Shown here piece by piece: positions 1 through 5,523 of a stretch of 6,009 bases of DNA. A program made the translations under genes and the position numbers. The stretch is from an uncultured Bacilli bacterium. GTDB taxonomy: Bacteria; Bacillota_I; Bacilli_A; RF39; UBA660. The notes beneath the pieces are model-generated. The model was not told the DNA's origin. It saw only the letters and a list, made by a program, of their open reading frames with translations, and made no database searches. The stretch lies in the NCBI GenBank assembly GCA_947600015.1, contig CANQFX010000065.1:1-6009 (forward strand), given 5' to 3'. How positions within the stretch are numbered: the stretch's first letter is position 1; each line of letters opens with the position of its first letter.

Positions 1-279
1 ATTATTGACAACGCCTCCCATCATGCCACCACTTGCCATATTCATCATACCAACACCCATAAATCCATTCATAGCACCATTCGGATTATTTGCTGCATCC
101 TGTACGGCATTGGCATATGCTCCAGTAAGTGTACCCTGTTGCATAAAACGATTAGAAGAAAGTTCATAGTTATCAATTTTCTGTTTCGATTCATCATCTA
201 ATGTAACAGATTCTACTACAAACCCCAAAATAGCAAGTCCACGATCACGAATTGGTTGATCAAATACTTGTTCATCCAT
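1..279 (-). CDS. ydjI: YdjI/SPFH-type protein, C-terminal part in shifted frame (partial, off left edge)
   Basis: This is a reading frame with no stop codon from the ATG at 279-277 to the window edge, giving 93 codons. It begins MDEQVFDQPIRDRG and continues with a VESVTLDDES stretch, then QQGTLTGAYANAVQDAANN and a Gly/Met/Asn-rich tail (GFMGVGMMNM, GGMMGG). These are recognisable C-terminal features of the YdjI (virion core protein/SPFH-like) family. They follow on logically from the N-terminal part in the adjacent frame at 272-949, so the two are pieces of one ancestral gene. The frame is open upstream to position 294. No Shine-Dalgarno sequence precedes the ATG, so independent translation is doubtful. 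Reinitiation or frameshifting from the upstream part is conceivable, because the ATG overlaps the upstream TGA region (ATGGATGA). Homologues in related bacteria often end in a Cys-rich zinc ribbon, which would lie beyond the window. Family assignment is fairly sure; expression status is unknown. Confidence 0.7.
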   Translation of the reverse strand, partial: MDEQVFDQPIRDRGLAILGFVVESVTLDDESKQKIDNYELSSNRFMQQGTLTGAYANAVQDAANNPNGAMNGFMGVGMMNMASGGMMGGVVNN

Positions 280-949
280 TACTACTAGGAAGTTCTAGTA
301 CTGGTGTTTTATGATTAGAATTTCCAAGTTCATTTAAGACATTTTGAAAAGCACCAATGACTTCTGAACGCATTTGTTCCACAAGATTATCTTTTCGATA
401 TTCTTCTGCTGTTCCTGCTATTTTACTCATAAATACAGCAGGATCTGAAATTTTAAATGTATATTTTCCAAAACATTTTACATCTACTCGCAAAGGACTC
501 ATACTTCCTGTCATTTGATTAGGAATAGGATGTGACCAATCTTGAAATGGAATTGGTGCTGGTGTTCCAAACTTATTATCCATAATTTCCTTTGCATTTA
601 GATAAAATACCGCTTGTTCTTGACTAGTTGCGCCATTATAAACAAAACGATTCCACATTTCTTTAAATACTGGACCAAATTGTCCTGCAAAGAAGGAAGG
701 AGAAGTAGAAGCATCAAATGTATAAATTCCCTCCTCTGCTGTAGCATCCAAGATTTTTCCACTTTGAAAAATAATCGCCATTTGTCCTGGAGAAACTTGA
801 ATTGCACTATCTTTCGAAATAATTCCATTTGGAGTAGATACCTTCTTCATTAAAATATCTTGTCCCAAATCATCACATTTAATATAATCTTTCCATTGAT
901 CATGTAACGTACTTCCTACAGCTGTTACTGCTGCTTTAATTAAACCCAT
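272..949 (-). CDS. ydjI: YdjI/SPFH-type membrane-stress protein, N-terminal part, ends at a frame break
   Basis: Encodes 225 residues and starts with MGLIKAAVTAVG, then DQWKDYIKCDDLGQDIL, a typical opening for YdjI-family proteins. A conserved beta-rich core follows (about residues 45-79, SAIQVSPGQMAIIFQSGKI...), then the aromatic/proline segment FYLNAKEIMDNKFGTPAPIP (115-134) and the SPFH-like part up to about 207. In Bacillus subtilis, YdjI is encoded with PspA, YdjG and YdjH and takes part in membrane recruitment of PspA; that role is transferred by homology. The start is supported by AAGAGG seven bases upstream. It lies 30 bases after the ydjH homologue, so it is the last visible gene of the operon. 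The family should be around 320 residues or more, but this frame stops at TGA 272-274 just after an LPSS motif. The missing C-terminal third lies in the next frame (1-279). A frameshift mutation, a small deletion, an assembly error or recoding would all explain this. Confidence 0.85.
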   Translation of the reverse strand: MGLIKAAVTAVGSTLHDQWKDYIKCDDLGQDILMKKVSTPNGIISKDSAIQVSPGQMAIIFQSGKILDATAEEGIYTFDASTSPSFFAGQFGPVFKEMWNRFVYNGATSQEQAVFYLNAKEIMDNKFGTPAPIPFQDWSHPIPNQMTGSMSPLRVDVKCFGKYTFKISDPAVFMSKIAGTAEEYRKDNLVEQMRSEVIGAFQNVLNELGNSNHKTPVLELPSSNG

Positions 950-979
950 AAAATAACCTCTTTTCTATATTTTTTTATT

Positions 980-1846
980 TTAAAATCCATGTCCGCCACC
1001 ACCATGACTACTGCCACTGCTACTATGATGAGTAGAAGAGCTACCCGTAGTACTACGCGAAATAGAATGTTTTTCCGTATTAGAACCAAGAAATACATCC
1101 CCTAAAGATTGCACCACGACACTTTCTTGTTGTAGATATTCTTCTGCTGTTGTTGCGACTTTTGCTAAACGATTTTTATGAATTAAAATTCCCATTACAA
1201 TAGCCGTTAAAACAAGAGAAATGATACTAGCATATAAAACAATTTGAAATGTAGGTACTTCCATTTTTACATTTGACAGTCCTACAGTGTCATCAATATT
1301 TAAAGTATAAATAAATTGTATTATACCAACCGAATATTCTTCATGCGTAAAATATGAAGAAATTTGATCTAGTATTCGATCAATTTTAGCATCATTATAC
1401 ACAGAAATGGCAGAACCTGTTGTAGAAATATAGATTTGTCTATATTCCATATCAACCAAAAACAATAATCCATCTCGATTATCACCTAACCCAAACGAAT
1501 TATAATCATAAAAATCATCAGCATAATCCGCTTGACTTCCTTTATTATTCTGATGAATTGTGACAATTGCTAAATCCATCTGATAGGAACGAATGTACTC
1601 AGAAACCAAAGCATATATCTGTTCTTCCTCGAATGGTGAAAGTAAATCTGCAAAATCATAAATTTTTTCACTCGCATCTACGGCAGGTGTGTTTAAAATA
1701 TCATCACGATTTTCCTCAGTTACTTTTACCCAATCAGAAACTAAATAATCCTCTTCTGTTCTTACTTTTGTGTTTGTACTTGCAAAAACAGTAAACGGAA
1801 AAAAGAAAAGGCAGAACAACAAAATAATCTTTACTATTTTTTTCAT
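980..1846 (-). CDS. ydjH: TPM-domain protein, YdjH-like, secreted and membrane anchored
   Basis: A 288-residue protein. Residues 1-22 form a clear signal peptide: MKK, then a long hydrophobic core ending in VFA, with probable cleavage before S23. Residues about 61-182 form a TPM domain, opening with the characteristic KIYDFADLLSPFEEEQI and containing the NSFGLGDNRDGLLFLVD and IYISTTGSA segments. One transmembrane helix follows at about 202-222 (IVLYASIISLVLTAIVMGIL), so the TPM domain should face outside and the remainder the cytoplasm. The C-terminus (about 262-288) is a low-complexity Ser/His/Gly tail ending GGGGHGF, common in this family. TPM domains have been reported as phosphatases in plants, but in bacterial YdjH-like proteins the biochemical role is not established. 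The gene starts three bases after the ydjG homologue, with a weak GGTGG ribosome binding site inside the end of that gene, which indicates translational coupling. In B. subtilis YdjH is thought to act with YdjG at the membrane. Family assignment is confident, function less so. Confidence 0.9.
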   Translation of the reverse strand: MKKIVKIILLFCLFFFPFTVFASTNTKVRTEEDYLVSDWVKVTEENRDDILNTPAVDASEKIYDFADLLSPFEEEQIYALVSEYIRSYQMDLAIVTIHQNNKGSQADYADDFYDYNSFGLGDNRDGLLFLVDMEYRQIYISTTGSAISVYNDAKIDRILDQISSYFTHEEYSVGIIQFIYTLNIDDTVGLSNVKMEVPTFQIVLYASIISLVLTAIVMGILIHKNRLAKVATTAEEYLQQESVVVQSLGDVFLGSNTEKHSISRSTTGSSSTHHSSSGSSHGGGGHGF

Positions 1847-1849
1847 CTC

Positions 1850-2899
1850 TTACACCACCATAGTCAAAAATAAGTAAGCAAGTATAAAAAATAAAATAAA
1901 TAAACTCAAACTAAATAAAATTGTTTTCATCATATCTAATGGAATATTTCCTACAATTTCTCCCGTTTGCCCGTTCATCGCAAAAGTATAAATTTTTTCT
2001 TTATATTTTACATTAACCATAAACACAGGCAATAGAACATAATCACTTTTCTGTTTTCCCACCTGTAATTGATTTGATGAAACATGGCTAGATTGGTGAT
2101 GCACCGTTTCCTCAATTACTTCAACTGCTGTATTCATTGCTCTCTTATTTGCTCTATCAATTGCATCTTCTTCCTTCACATCATATTTTTCTGCAAAAAA
2201 TCCTGATAAATAGGCATGATTATAATCAACAAAGTCACGATAATCAAAAGGTTCTAATGAATCCATCAAATCATCGGGAAAATGACTAGAACCATCAACT
2301 AAAATACGTTGAAAATTCATACTTCCATTCCGTTTAACTAAATATCGATCTGTCTTTGTATATTCATAATCACTATCACTCCAAGTAGTTACATCCTCTG
2401 CATGAAAATCAATATCTCCATTTACATGTAAATCATATGACCAAAAAGGAATATAAACACCAGAGATTTTATCAATATTTTCCTTTTTATTAAAAAACTT
2501 AGGCATCAATGGTCTTCCTTTAGATAAACCTTGAAAAGCTGTTATAGCATCTTCTTTTACCTTTTTAAACGGAATCAGTTTTGTCGGAAGAAATTCATCC
2601 ATTATTTTATCTTTCAAAATAGCCGTACTTCCACAATAAACACAAAAAGTCGCTGTAGTAGTTTCATCTGCCATAATTTCAGCACCGCAATTTTTACATC
2701 GGTAAACATCCATATTCTCTATCTTTTGAGTCTCTTCTTTGATTGGAATATGAGCTTCTTCTCTACTGGCATTTTGATATTGCTTCATTTGTTCCAAAGT
2801 ATATTTACTACCACAATATTCGCAATCCCACATTTGGTTTTTGGGATTGAATGTAATTTTTGCTCCGCACGATGGACATTGATTGTCCAATGCTTCCAC
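1850..2899 (-). CDS. ydjG: Double zinc-ribbon membrane protein, YdjG-like (TFIIB-type zinc ribbon family)
   Basis: A 349-residue protein with two CxxC...CxxC zinc ribbons: C8/C11/C26/C29 (CPSC, CEYC) and C68/C71/C86/C89 (CKNC, CVYC). A conserved central domain follows (about 100-320), with KLIPFKKVKEDAI, GVYIPFWSYDL and a DYVLLPVFMVNVKYKEKIYT strand leading to NGQTGEIVGNIP. A single C-terminal transmembrane helix (about 327-348) ends the protein. The topology suggests a tail-anchored protein with cytoplasmic zinc ribbons. In B. subtilis the homologue YdjG is encoded between pspA and ydjH and forms part of a membrane complex in the PspA stress system. Despite the TFIIB-like label, there is no reason to think it is a transcription factor. 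The start is a GTG at 2899-2897, chosen because AGGAGGG sits eight bases upstream and no ATG is available near it. It leads a tight ydjG-ydjH-ydjI operon. Because a terminator lies upstream at 2985-3012, its promoter should fall in 2900-2984. Confidence 0.92.
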   Translation of the reverse strand: MEALDNQCPSCGAKITFNPKNQMWDCEYCGSKYTLEQMKQYQNASREEAHIPIKEETQKIENMDVYRCKNCGAEIMADETTTATFCVYCGSTAILKDKIMDEFLPTKLIPFKKVKEDAITAFQGLSKGRPLMPKFFNKKENIDKISGVYIPFWSYDLHVNGDIDFHAEDVTTWSDSDYEYTKTDRYLVKRNGSMNFQRILVDGSSHFPDDLMDSLEPFDYRDFVDYNHAYLSGFFAEKYDVKEEDAIDRANKRAMNTAVEVIEETVHHQSSHVSSNQLQVGKQKSDYVLLPVFMVNVKYKEKIYTFAMNGQTGEIVGNIPLDMMKTILFSLSLFILFFILAYLFLTMVV

Positions 2900-2907
2900 T
2901 TTTTTAT

Positions 2908-2914
2908 CCCTCCT
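2908..2914 (-). promoter_or_regulatory. Ribosome binding site of the ydjG homologue
   Basis: AGGAGGG read on the minus strand lies eight bases before the GTG at 2899. This near-perfect Shine-Dalgarno sequence decides in favour of the GTG start, since no ATG stands at a suitable distance. Confidence 0.8.
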
Positions 2915-2930
2915 ATCTTACAATTATTTT

Positions 2931-2936
2931 ATCATA
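2931..2936 (-). promoter_or_regulatory. Candidate -10 element for the ydjGHI operon
   Basis: TATGAT on the minus strand, about 30 bases before the GTG start, matches the sigma-A -10 consensus TATAAT at five of six bases. No good -35 stands at 17 bases (ATTATT at 2954-2959). A TTGAAA at 2960-2965 is 23 bases away, which is too far. I did not see an obvious sigma-W-type AAAC/CGTA pair, the control known for the B. subtilis operon. The upstream terminator makes a promoter somewhere in this gap likely; this exact site is a guess. Confidence 0.25.
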
Positions 2937-2984
2937 AGTTCATTTATTTTCATAATAATTTTCAAAAAGAAAGAATAACTTTAC

Positions 2985-3012
2985 AAAAAAAAGAAACTTA
3001 ATGTTCCTTTTT
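2985..3012 (-). terminator. Rho-independent terminator of the small gene at 2998-3147
   Basis: Read on the minus strand, AAAAAGGAAC pairs with GTTTCTTTTT around a five-base loop ATTAA. The stem is ten base pairs including one G-U pair, and three further T residues follow (eight T in a row in total). The arms are 3003-3012 and 2988-2997. The stem is AT-rich and therefore weak, but its position at the end of a gene and its U-tract fit a terminator. The TAA stop codon (2998-3000) of the small gene lies in the loop. It isolates the ydjGHI operon from the genes upstream. Confidence 0.65.
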
Positions 3013-3147
3013 CTTTGGATGTAATGTAGATTCTTTTTCTACAACCTCAATCAACGTTTTACCTTCTTTTGAGTTACAATCCACATGAATATTACACAAA
3101 TTACTTTCCTTTTCTACTGTTTTTATGCGTGTACTTTTTGTTCCCAT
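2998..3147 (-). CDS. Small hypothetical protein, 49 residues, charged, with internal repeat
   Basis: I do not recognise a family. The protein begins MGTKSTRIKTVEKESNL, has CNIHVDCNSKEG in the middle and ends STLHPKKKEH. It is soluble-looking, lysine- and glutamate-rich, and lacks a membrane segment. Two similar segments, TVEKESNL (residues 10-17) and VVEKESTL (about 35-42), look like a duplicated strand or docking motif. Two cysteines (C18 and C24) sit between them. The ATG at 3147-3145 is preceded by AGGTGA at a suitable position, and the gene ends exactly at a terminator hairpin; both support a real gene. Upstream, the frame meets a stop at 3193-3195 with no other ATG, so the start is well fixed. 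It follows the 255-residue gene by 126 bases on the same strand and may share its transcript. Function unknown. Confidence 0.6.
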   Translation of the reverse strand: MGTKSTRIKTVEKESNLCNIHVDCNSKEGKTLIEVVEKESTLHPKKKEH

Positions 3148-3151
3148 TTCA

Positions 3152-3157
3152 TCACCT
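3152..3157 (-). promoter_or_regulatory. Ribosome binding site of the 49-residue small gene
   Basis: AGGTGA on the minus strand, followed by TGAA and then the ATG at 3147. The AGG core is seven bases from the start codon, a normal spacing. It supports translation of this short gene. The overlapping ATG at 3152-3150 is in another frame that stops after nine codons. Confidence 0.55.
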
Positions 3158-3197
3158 GGTTTAATATATGATGAAAAAAGAAAATCTATACCTCAAT

Positions 3198-3272
3198 TTA
3201 GCAAAAGTTTCTAGTTCCAATCACTAATATATCTTTTTCTGCGTACCAATGATTGATATTATCTTTTATCAT
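3198..3272 (-). other. Possible 24-residue mini-ORF after the 255-residue gene
   Basis: An ATG one base after the TAA of the preceding gene (TAATATG) opens a frame of 24 residues, starting MIKDNINHWYAEKD and ending GTRNFC. The composition looks protein-like, but there is no clear Shine-Dalgarno sequence, only a purine-rich AGAAGAAAAT. It may be a translationally coupled small peptide, the remnant of a longer gene, or chance. It accounts for most of the 126-base gap between the two neighbouring genes; nothing else is visible in that gap except the next gene's ribosome binding site. Confidence 0.2.
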
Positions 3273-3273
3273 A

Positions 3274-4041
3274 TTATTTTCTTCTATCTTTTTTTCCAAC
3301 ATTGCTTTGGATAATAGTACTCAAATCTGTTTGTATTTGTGATGATATGCCTAGTTCAAACTCATCTGTAACACCATAGTTAAATTGAAAATTTGGATTA
3401 AAGACAAATTCTTTCTTTTTTACATCCAAAAATCCAATGCAAAACTGTTTCGGTATAACACATCTAACAAAATAGGTTTCAGGAATTTCTTTCTCCTCCC
3501 AATCATCAAAATGTGGCTCAGTTATTCCATATTGTATATATTCTCTTGAACCAGTTATACTCTTAGGTACAATAAACAAACAAGTTGCACCAAAACCACT
3601 TCTATTTACATTTGGATGGGTAATAGCACCAAAATTAAGATTACAATTTGTATTCTCGAAAAAATGTTGAGTATCAGATAATTCATCCCTAATTCCATTC
3701 GGACGAATGTTGCATTTTTTACCATTATATATATAAGTTCTTACATTTTTATCGTCGTATTCTATATCAATTGGTTCTTGAGATTTTACATCATCTGGTA
3801 ACTCATCTAATTCATCAGTAGAAACTTTATATCCTTTTGTCATGATTTTATTTGCTGATGCAACATCAGTAGCATGTTGATAAATTATATATCCCGAGTT
3901 TTTACAAAATTCATAAATTTTTTGGATTAGGTTACATAATTTATCTCCATAATAAGATCTTGCTTCTTCTTCAGTTAAAGTGACTTTATCTTCTCTTAAA
4001 TTTCTTTCGCAAATTATTTCTAATAATTGTTCATAAGTCAT
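3274..4041 (-). CDS. Orphan 255-residue protein with faint ADP-ribosyltransferase-like motif
   Basis: I do not firmly recognise this protein. It has no signal peptide or membrane helix and should be cytoplasmic. Residues 1-48 look helical. Then comes IIYQHATDVASANKIMTKGYKV (about 52-73), whose pattern of hydrophobic-Y-x-H-x-T followed by A..I...G resembles the first motif (H-x-T/S) of ART/PARP-fold enzymes. Later segments FGAITHPNVNRSGFGATCLFIVP (137-159), YIQYG (168-172) and VRCVIPKQFCIGFLDV (192-207) alternate like beta strands. E217 in VTDEFELG is one possible catalytic acid. These matches are from visual pattern only, and other folds are possible. The start is supported by GGAAGGAT nine bases before the ATG at 4041. 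The gene stands alone between the serS region and a small gene, on the same strand. It is AT-rich like its surroundings, with no sign of mobile elements beside it. It is probably a real gene; the function is unknown. Confidence 0.75.
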   Translation of the reverse strand: MTYEQLLEIICERNLREDKVTLTEEEARSYYGDKLCNLIQKIYEFCKNSGYIIYQHATDVASANKIMTKGYKVSTDELDELPDDVKSQEPIDIEYDDKNVRTYIYNGKKCNIRPNGIRDELSDTQHFFENTNCNLNFGAITHPNVNRSGFGATCLFIVPKSITGSREYIQYGITEPHFDDWEEKEIPETYFVRCVIPKQFCIGFLDVKKKEFVFNPNFQFNYGVTDEFELGISSQIQTDLSTIIQSNVGKKDRRK

Positions 4042-4109
4042 ACATATGAAATCCTTCCGACTTTTTACTATAATATTATTCTTTAAATATAATTTTTTTA
4101 TTGAATGGG

Positions 4110-4145
4110 AAAAACTTGTTGCTTTTACAGTTTTTGATAAGCAAC
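4110..4145 (-). terminator. Possible terminator downstream of serS
   Basis: On the minus strand, GTTGCTT (4145-4139) and AAGCAAC (4124-4118) form a perfect seven-base-pair stem with a 14-base loop. After three bases (AAG) a run of five T follows (4114-4110). This fits a modest rho-independent terminator about 80 bases after the serS stop codon and before the next gene. The long loop and the gap before the T run weaken the case. The palindrome could instead be an operator for the gene starting at 4041. Confidence 0.4.
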
Positions 4146-4185
4146 TATTCTTTTTATTACATGAATATTTAGTCTATTTTATAAC

Positions 4186-4219
4186 TCGTTTATGCATGTT
4201 TATTTTATACAATAAACGA
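4186..4219 (-). repeat. Overlapping inverted repeats just after serS
   Basis: On the plus strand, TCGTTTAT (4186-4193) and ATAAACGA (4212-4219) are perfect eight-base inverted repeats with an 18-base spacer. Inside the same stretch, GTTTATT (4198-4204) and AATAAAC (4211-4217) form a second perfect seven-base hairpin with a six-base loop. Both use the same right arm, so only one can form at a time in RNA. They begin seven bases past the serS stop codon. No T run follows directly, so this is not a classical terminator. It may protect the 3' end of the transcript, or bind a protein as DNA. Confidence 0.45.
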
Positions 4220-4225
4220 AACCAT

Positions 4226-5509
4226 CTACTTTTTCTCTATCTTTGTTTTTCCGCCCATGTAAGGTTGTAATACCTTGGGAATCAATATGCTTCCATCTTC
4301 TTGATAATTGTTTTCAATTAGAGCAATTAACCCACGTGGACTAGCTAAAACGGTATTATTCAAGGTATGCAAATAGTAGGTTCCTTTCTCACCTTTGGTA
4401 CGGATTCCTAAACGTCTAGCTTGCGCATCTCCTAAATTAGAACAACTTGCTACTTCAAAATATTTTTGTTGTCGAGGACTCCATGCTTCAATATCACAAG
4501 ACTTTACTTTTAAATCTGCCAAATCGCCACTACAACATTCTAATTGCCTTACTGGAATATCAAAGTTTCTAAAGATTTCCACTGTTAGATTCCACATTTT
4601 ATCATACCACTGCATAGATTCTTCTGGCTCACAAATCACGATCATTTCTTGTTTTTCAAATTGATGAACACGATATAGGCCACGTTCTTCTAAACCGTGA
4701 GAGCCTCCTTCTTTTCGAAAACATGGAGAATAACTTGTCATATGAATTGGTAATTCTTCTTTCTTAATAATTTGATCTTTAAACTTTCCAATCATAGAAT
4801 GTTCACTCGTACCAATCAAATATAAATCTTCTCCTTCAATCTTATACATCATTGCTTCCATTTCAGGAAAAGACATAACTCCTGTCACCACATCTCCATG
4901 AATCATAAAAGGAGGGATAGCATAAGTAAATCCATGATCAATCATAAAGTCCCTTGCATAAGCAATCATCGCTTCATGAAGTCTTGCAATATCTCCCAAC
5001 AAATAATAAAAACCTTCCCCACTAGTTCGTCCCGCAGCTTCTTTATCCATTCCACATAACTTATTAATAATATCTGCATGGTAAGGAATTTCATAACTAG
5101 GAACGATTGCCTCTCCAAATCGTTGTACTTCCACATTTTCACTATCATCTTTTCCAATAGGAACAGAAGGATCCATTATATTAGGAATAACCATCATAAT
5201 TTCTTTAATTTTTTTACTAGTTTCTTCTTGAACTTTTTCTAATTTGTTAATCTCATCAGACATTTCTTGAATTTCTTTCTTAATTTGATTGGCACCATCG
5301 ATATTCTTTTCTTGCATTAATTTGCCAATCTCACTACTTTTCTTATTCTTCTCTGCTTTCAATCCATCTGCTTTTGTCTGGGCCTCACGAACTTGAATAT
5401 CTAATTCATAAACTTCATCTACTAAAGGCAACTTTTCTTCTTGAAATTTCTTTTTAATATTTTCCTTTACTAAATCCCTATTTTCTCTTATCAATCTAAT
5501 ATCAATCAT
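4226..5509 (-). CDS. serS: Seryl-tRNA synthetase (serine--tRNA ligase)
   Basis: Charges tRNA-Ser (and tRNA-Sec where present) with serine in the cytoplasm, using ATP. The 427 residues are a normal length. Residues 1-11 (MIDIRLIRENR) are the family's usual opening, and a long coiled-coil arm at about 30-108 binds the tRNA variable arm. The class II catalytic domain follows: motif 1 around 174-200 ending in IPPF, the serine-binding TSE at 234-236, and motif 2 FRKE (264-267) with RVHQFEKQE (280-288). Motif 3 covers about 384-400 with R392. The end LIPKVLQPYMGG (408-420 region) is typical. The string MYKIEGEDLYLIGTSEH, the DIEAWSPRQQKYFEV segment and HTLNNTVLASPR resemble archaeal SerRS more than E. 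coli or B. subtilis SerRS, by memory of those sequences. The start is fixed by TAGGAGG seven bases upstream, which overlaps the stop of the dipeptidase gene. No T-box leader fits in that gap, so any such control lies further upstream. Confidence 0.97.
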   Translation of the reverse strand: MIDIRLIRENRDLVKENIKKKFQEEKLPLVDEVYELDIQVREAQTKADGLKAEKNKKSSEIGKLMQEKNIDGANQIKKEIQEMSDEINKLEKVQEETSKKIKEIMMVIPNIMDPSVPIGKDDSENVEVQRFGEAIVPSYEIPYHADIINKLCGMDKEAAGRTSGEGFYYLLGDIARLHEAMIAYARDFMIDHGFTYAIPPFMIHGDVVTGVMSFPEMEAMMYKIEGEDLYLIGTSEHSMIGKFKDQIIKKEELPIHMTSYSPCFRKEGGSHGLEERGLYRVHQFEKQEMIVICEPEESMQWYDKMWNLTVEIFRNFDIPVRQLECCSGDLADLKVKSCDIEAWSPRQQKYFEVASCSNLGDAQARRLGIRTKGEKGTYYLHTLNNTVLASPRGLIALIENNYQEDGSILIPKVLQPYMGGKTKIEKK

Positions 5510-5516
5510 AAAACTA

Positions 5517-5523
5517 CCTCCTA
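5517..5523 (-). promoter_or_regulatory. serS ribosome binding site overlapping the upstream stop codon
   Basis: TAGGAGG on the minus strand contains both the TAG stop (5523-5521) of the dipeptidase gene and the GGAGG Shine-Dalgarno core of serS, seven bases before its ATG. Ribosomes ending the first gene sit over the start region of the second, so the two genes are likely translated in coordination from one mRNA. Confidence 0.8.

Noticed and set aside
272..274. TGA read as tryptophan, as in Mycoplasma-like code, to extend the ydjI homologue
   Set aside because: Reading on in the same frame gives further stops and no family resemblance, while the next frame gives the expected C-terminal sequence. 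The SerRS tryptophan codon I checked is TGG.
614..853. Plus-strand frame of 79 codons opposite the ydjI homologue
   Set aside because: It lies fully inside a well-supported minus-strand gene, has no ribosome binding site I trust, and its product is a typical antisense shadow.
950..981. Seven-base inverted repeat AAAATAA/TTATTTT around the ribosome binding site of the ydjI homologue
   Set aside because: The stem contains only A and T in a very AT-rich gap, so it would be unstable and is expected by chance.
1780..1846. Lipoprotein signal in the TPM-domain protein (C12 in LLFC)
   Set aside because: The residues before the cysteine do not fit a lipobox, and the cysteine lies inside the hydrophobic core. 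A normal signal peptidase site (VFA before S23) is better.
2531..3001. Plus-strand frame of 156 codons
   Set aside because: Most of it is antisense to the conserved zinc-ribbon gene. Its Phe/Ile/Cys-rich product reflects reading AT-rich coding DNA backwards.
4060..4100. Promoter for the 255-residue gene with TATTAT or TATATT as -10
   Set aside because: The stretch is almost all A and T, several hexamers fit equally well, and none has a recognisable -35 at the right distance.
4046..4270. Plus-strand frame of 74 codons between serS and the orphan gene
   Set aside because: The product is a Phe/Leu-rich string without family features, it runs into serS on the opposite strand, and no ribosome binding site precedes it.
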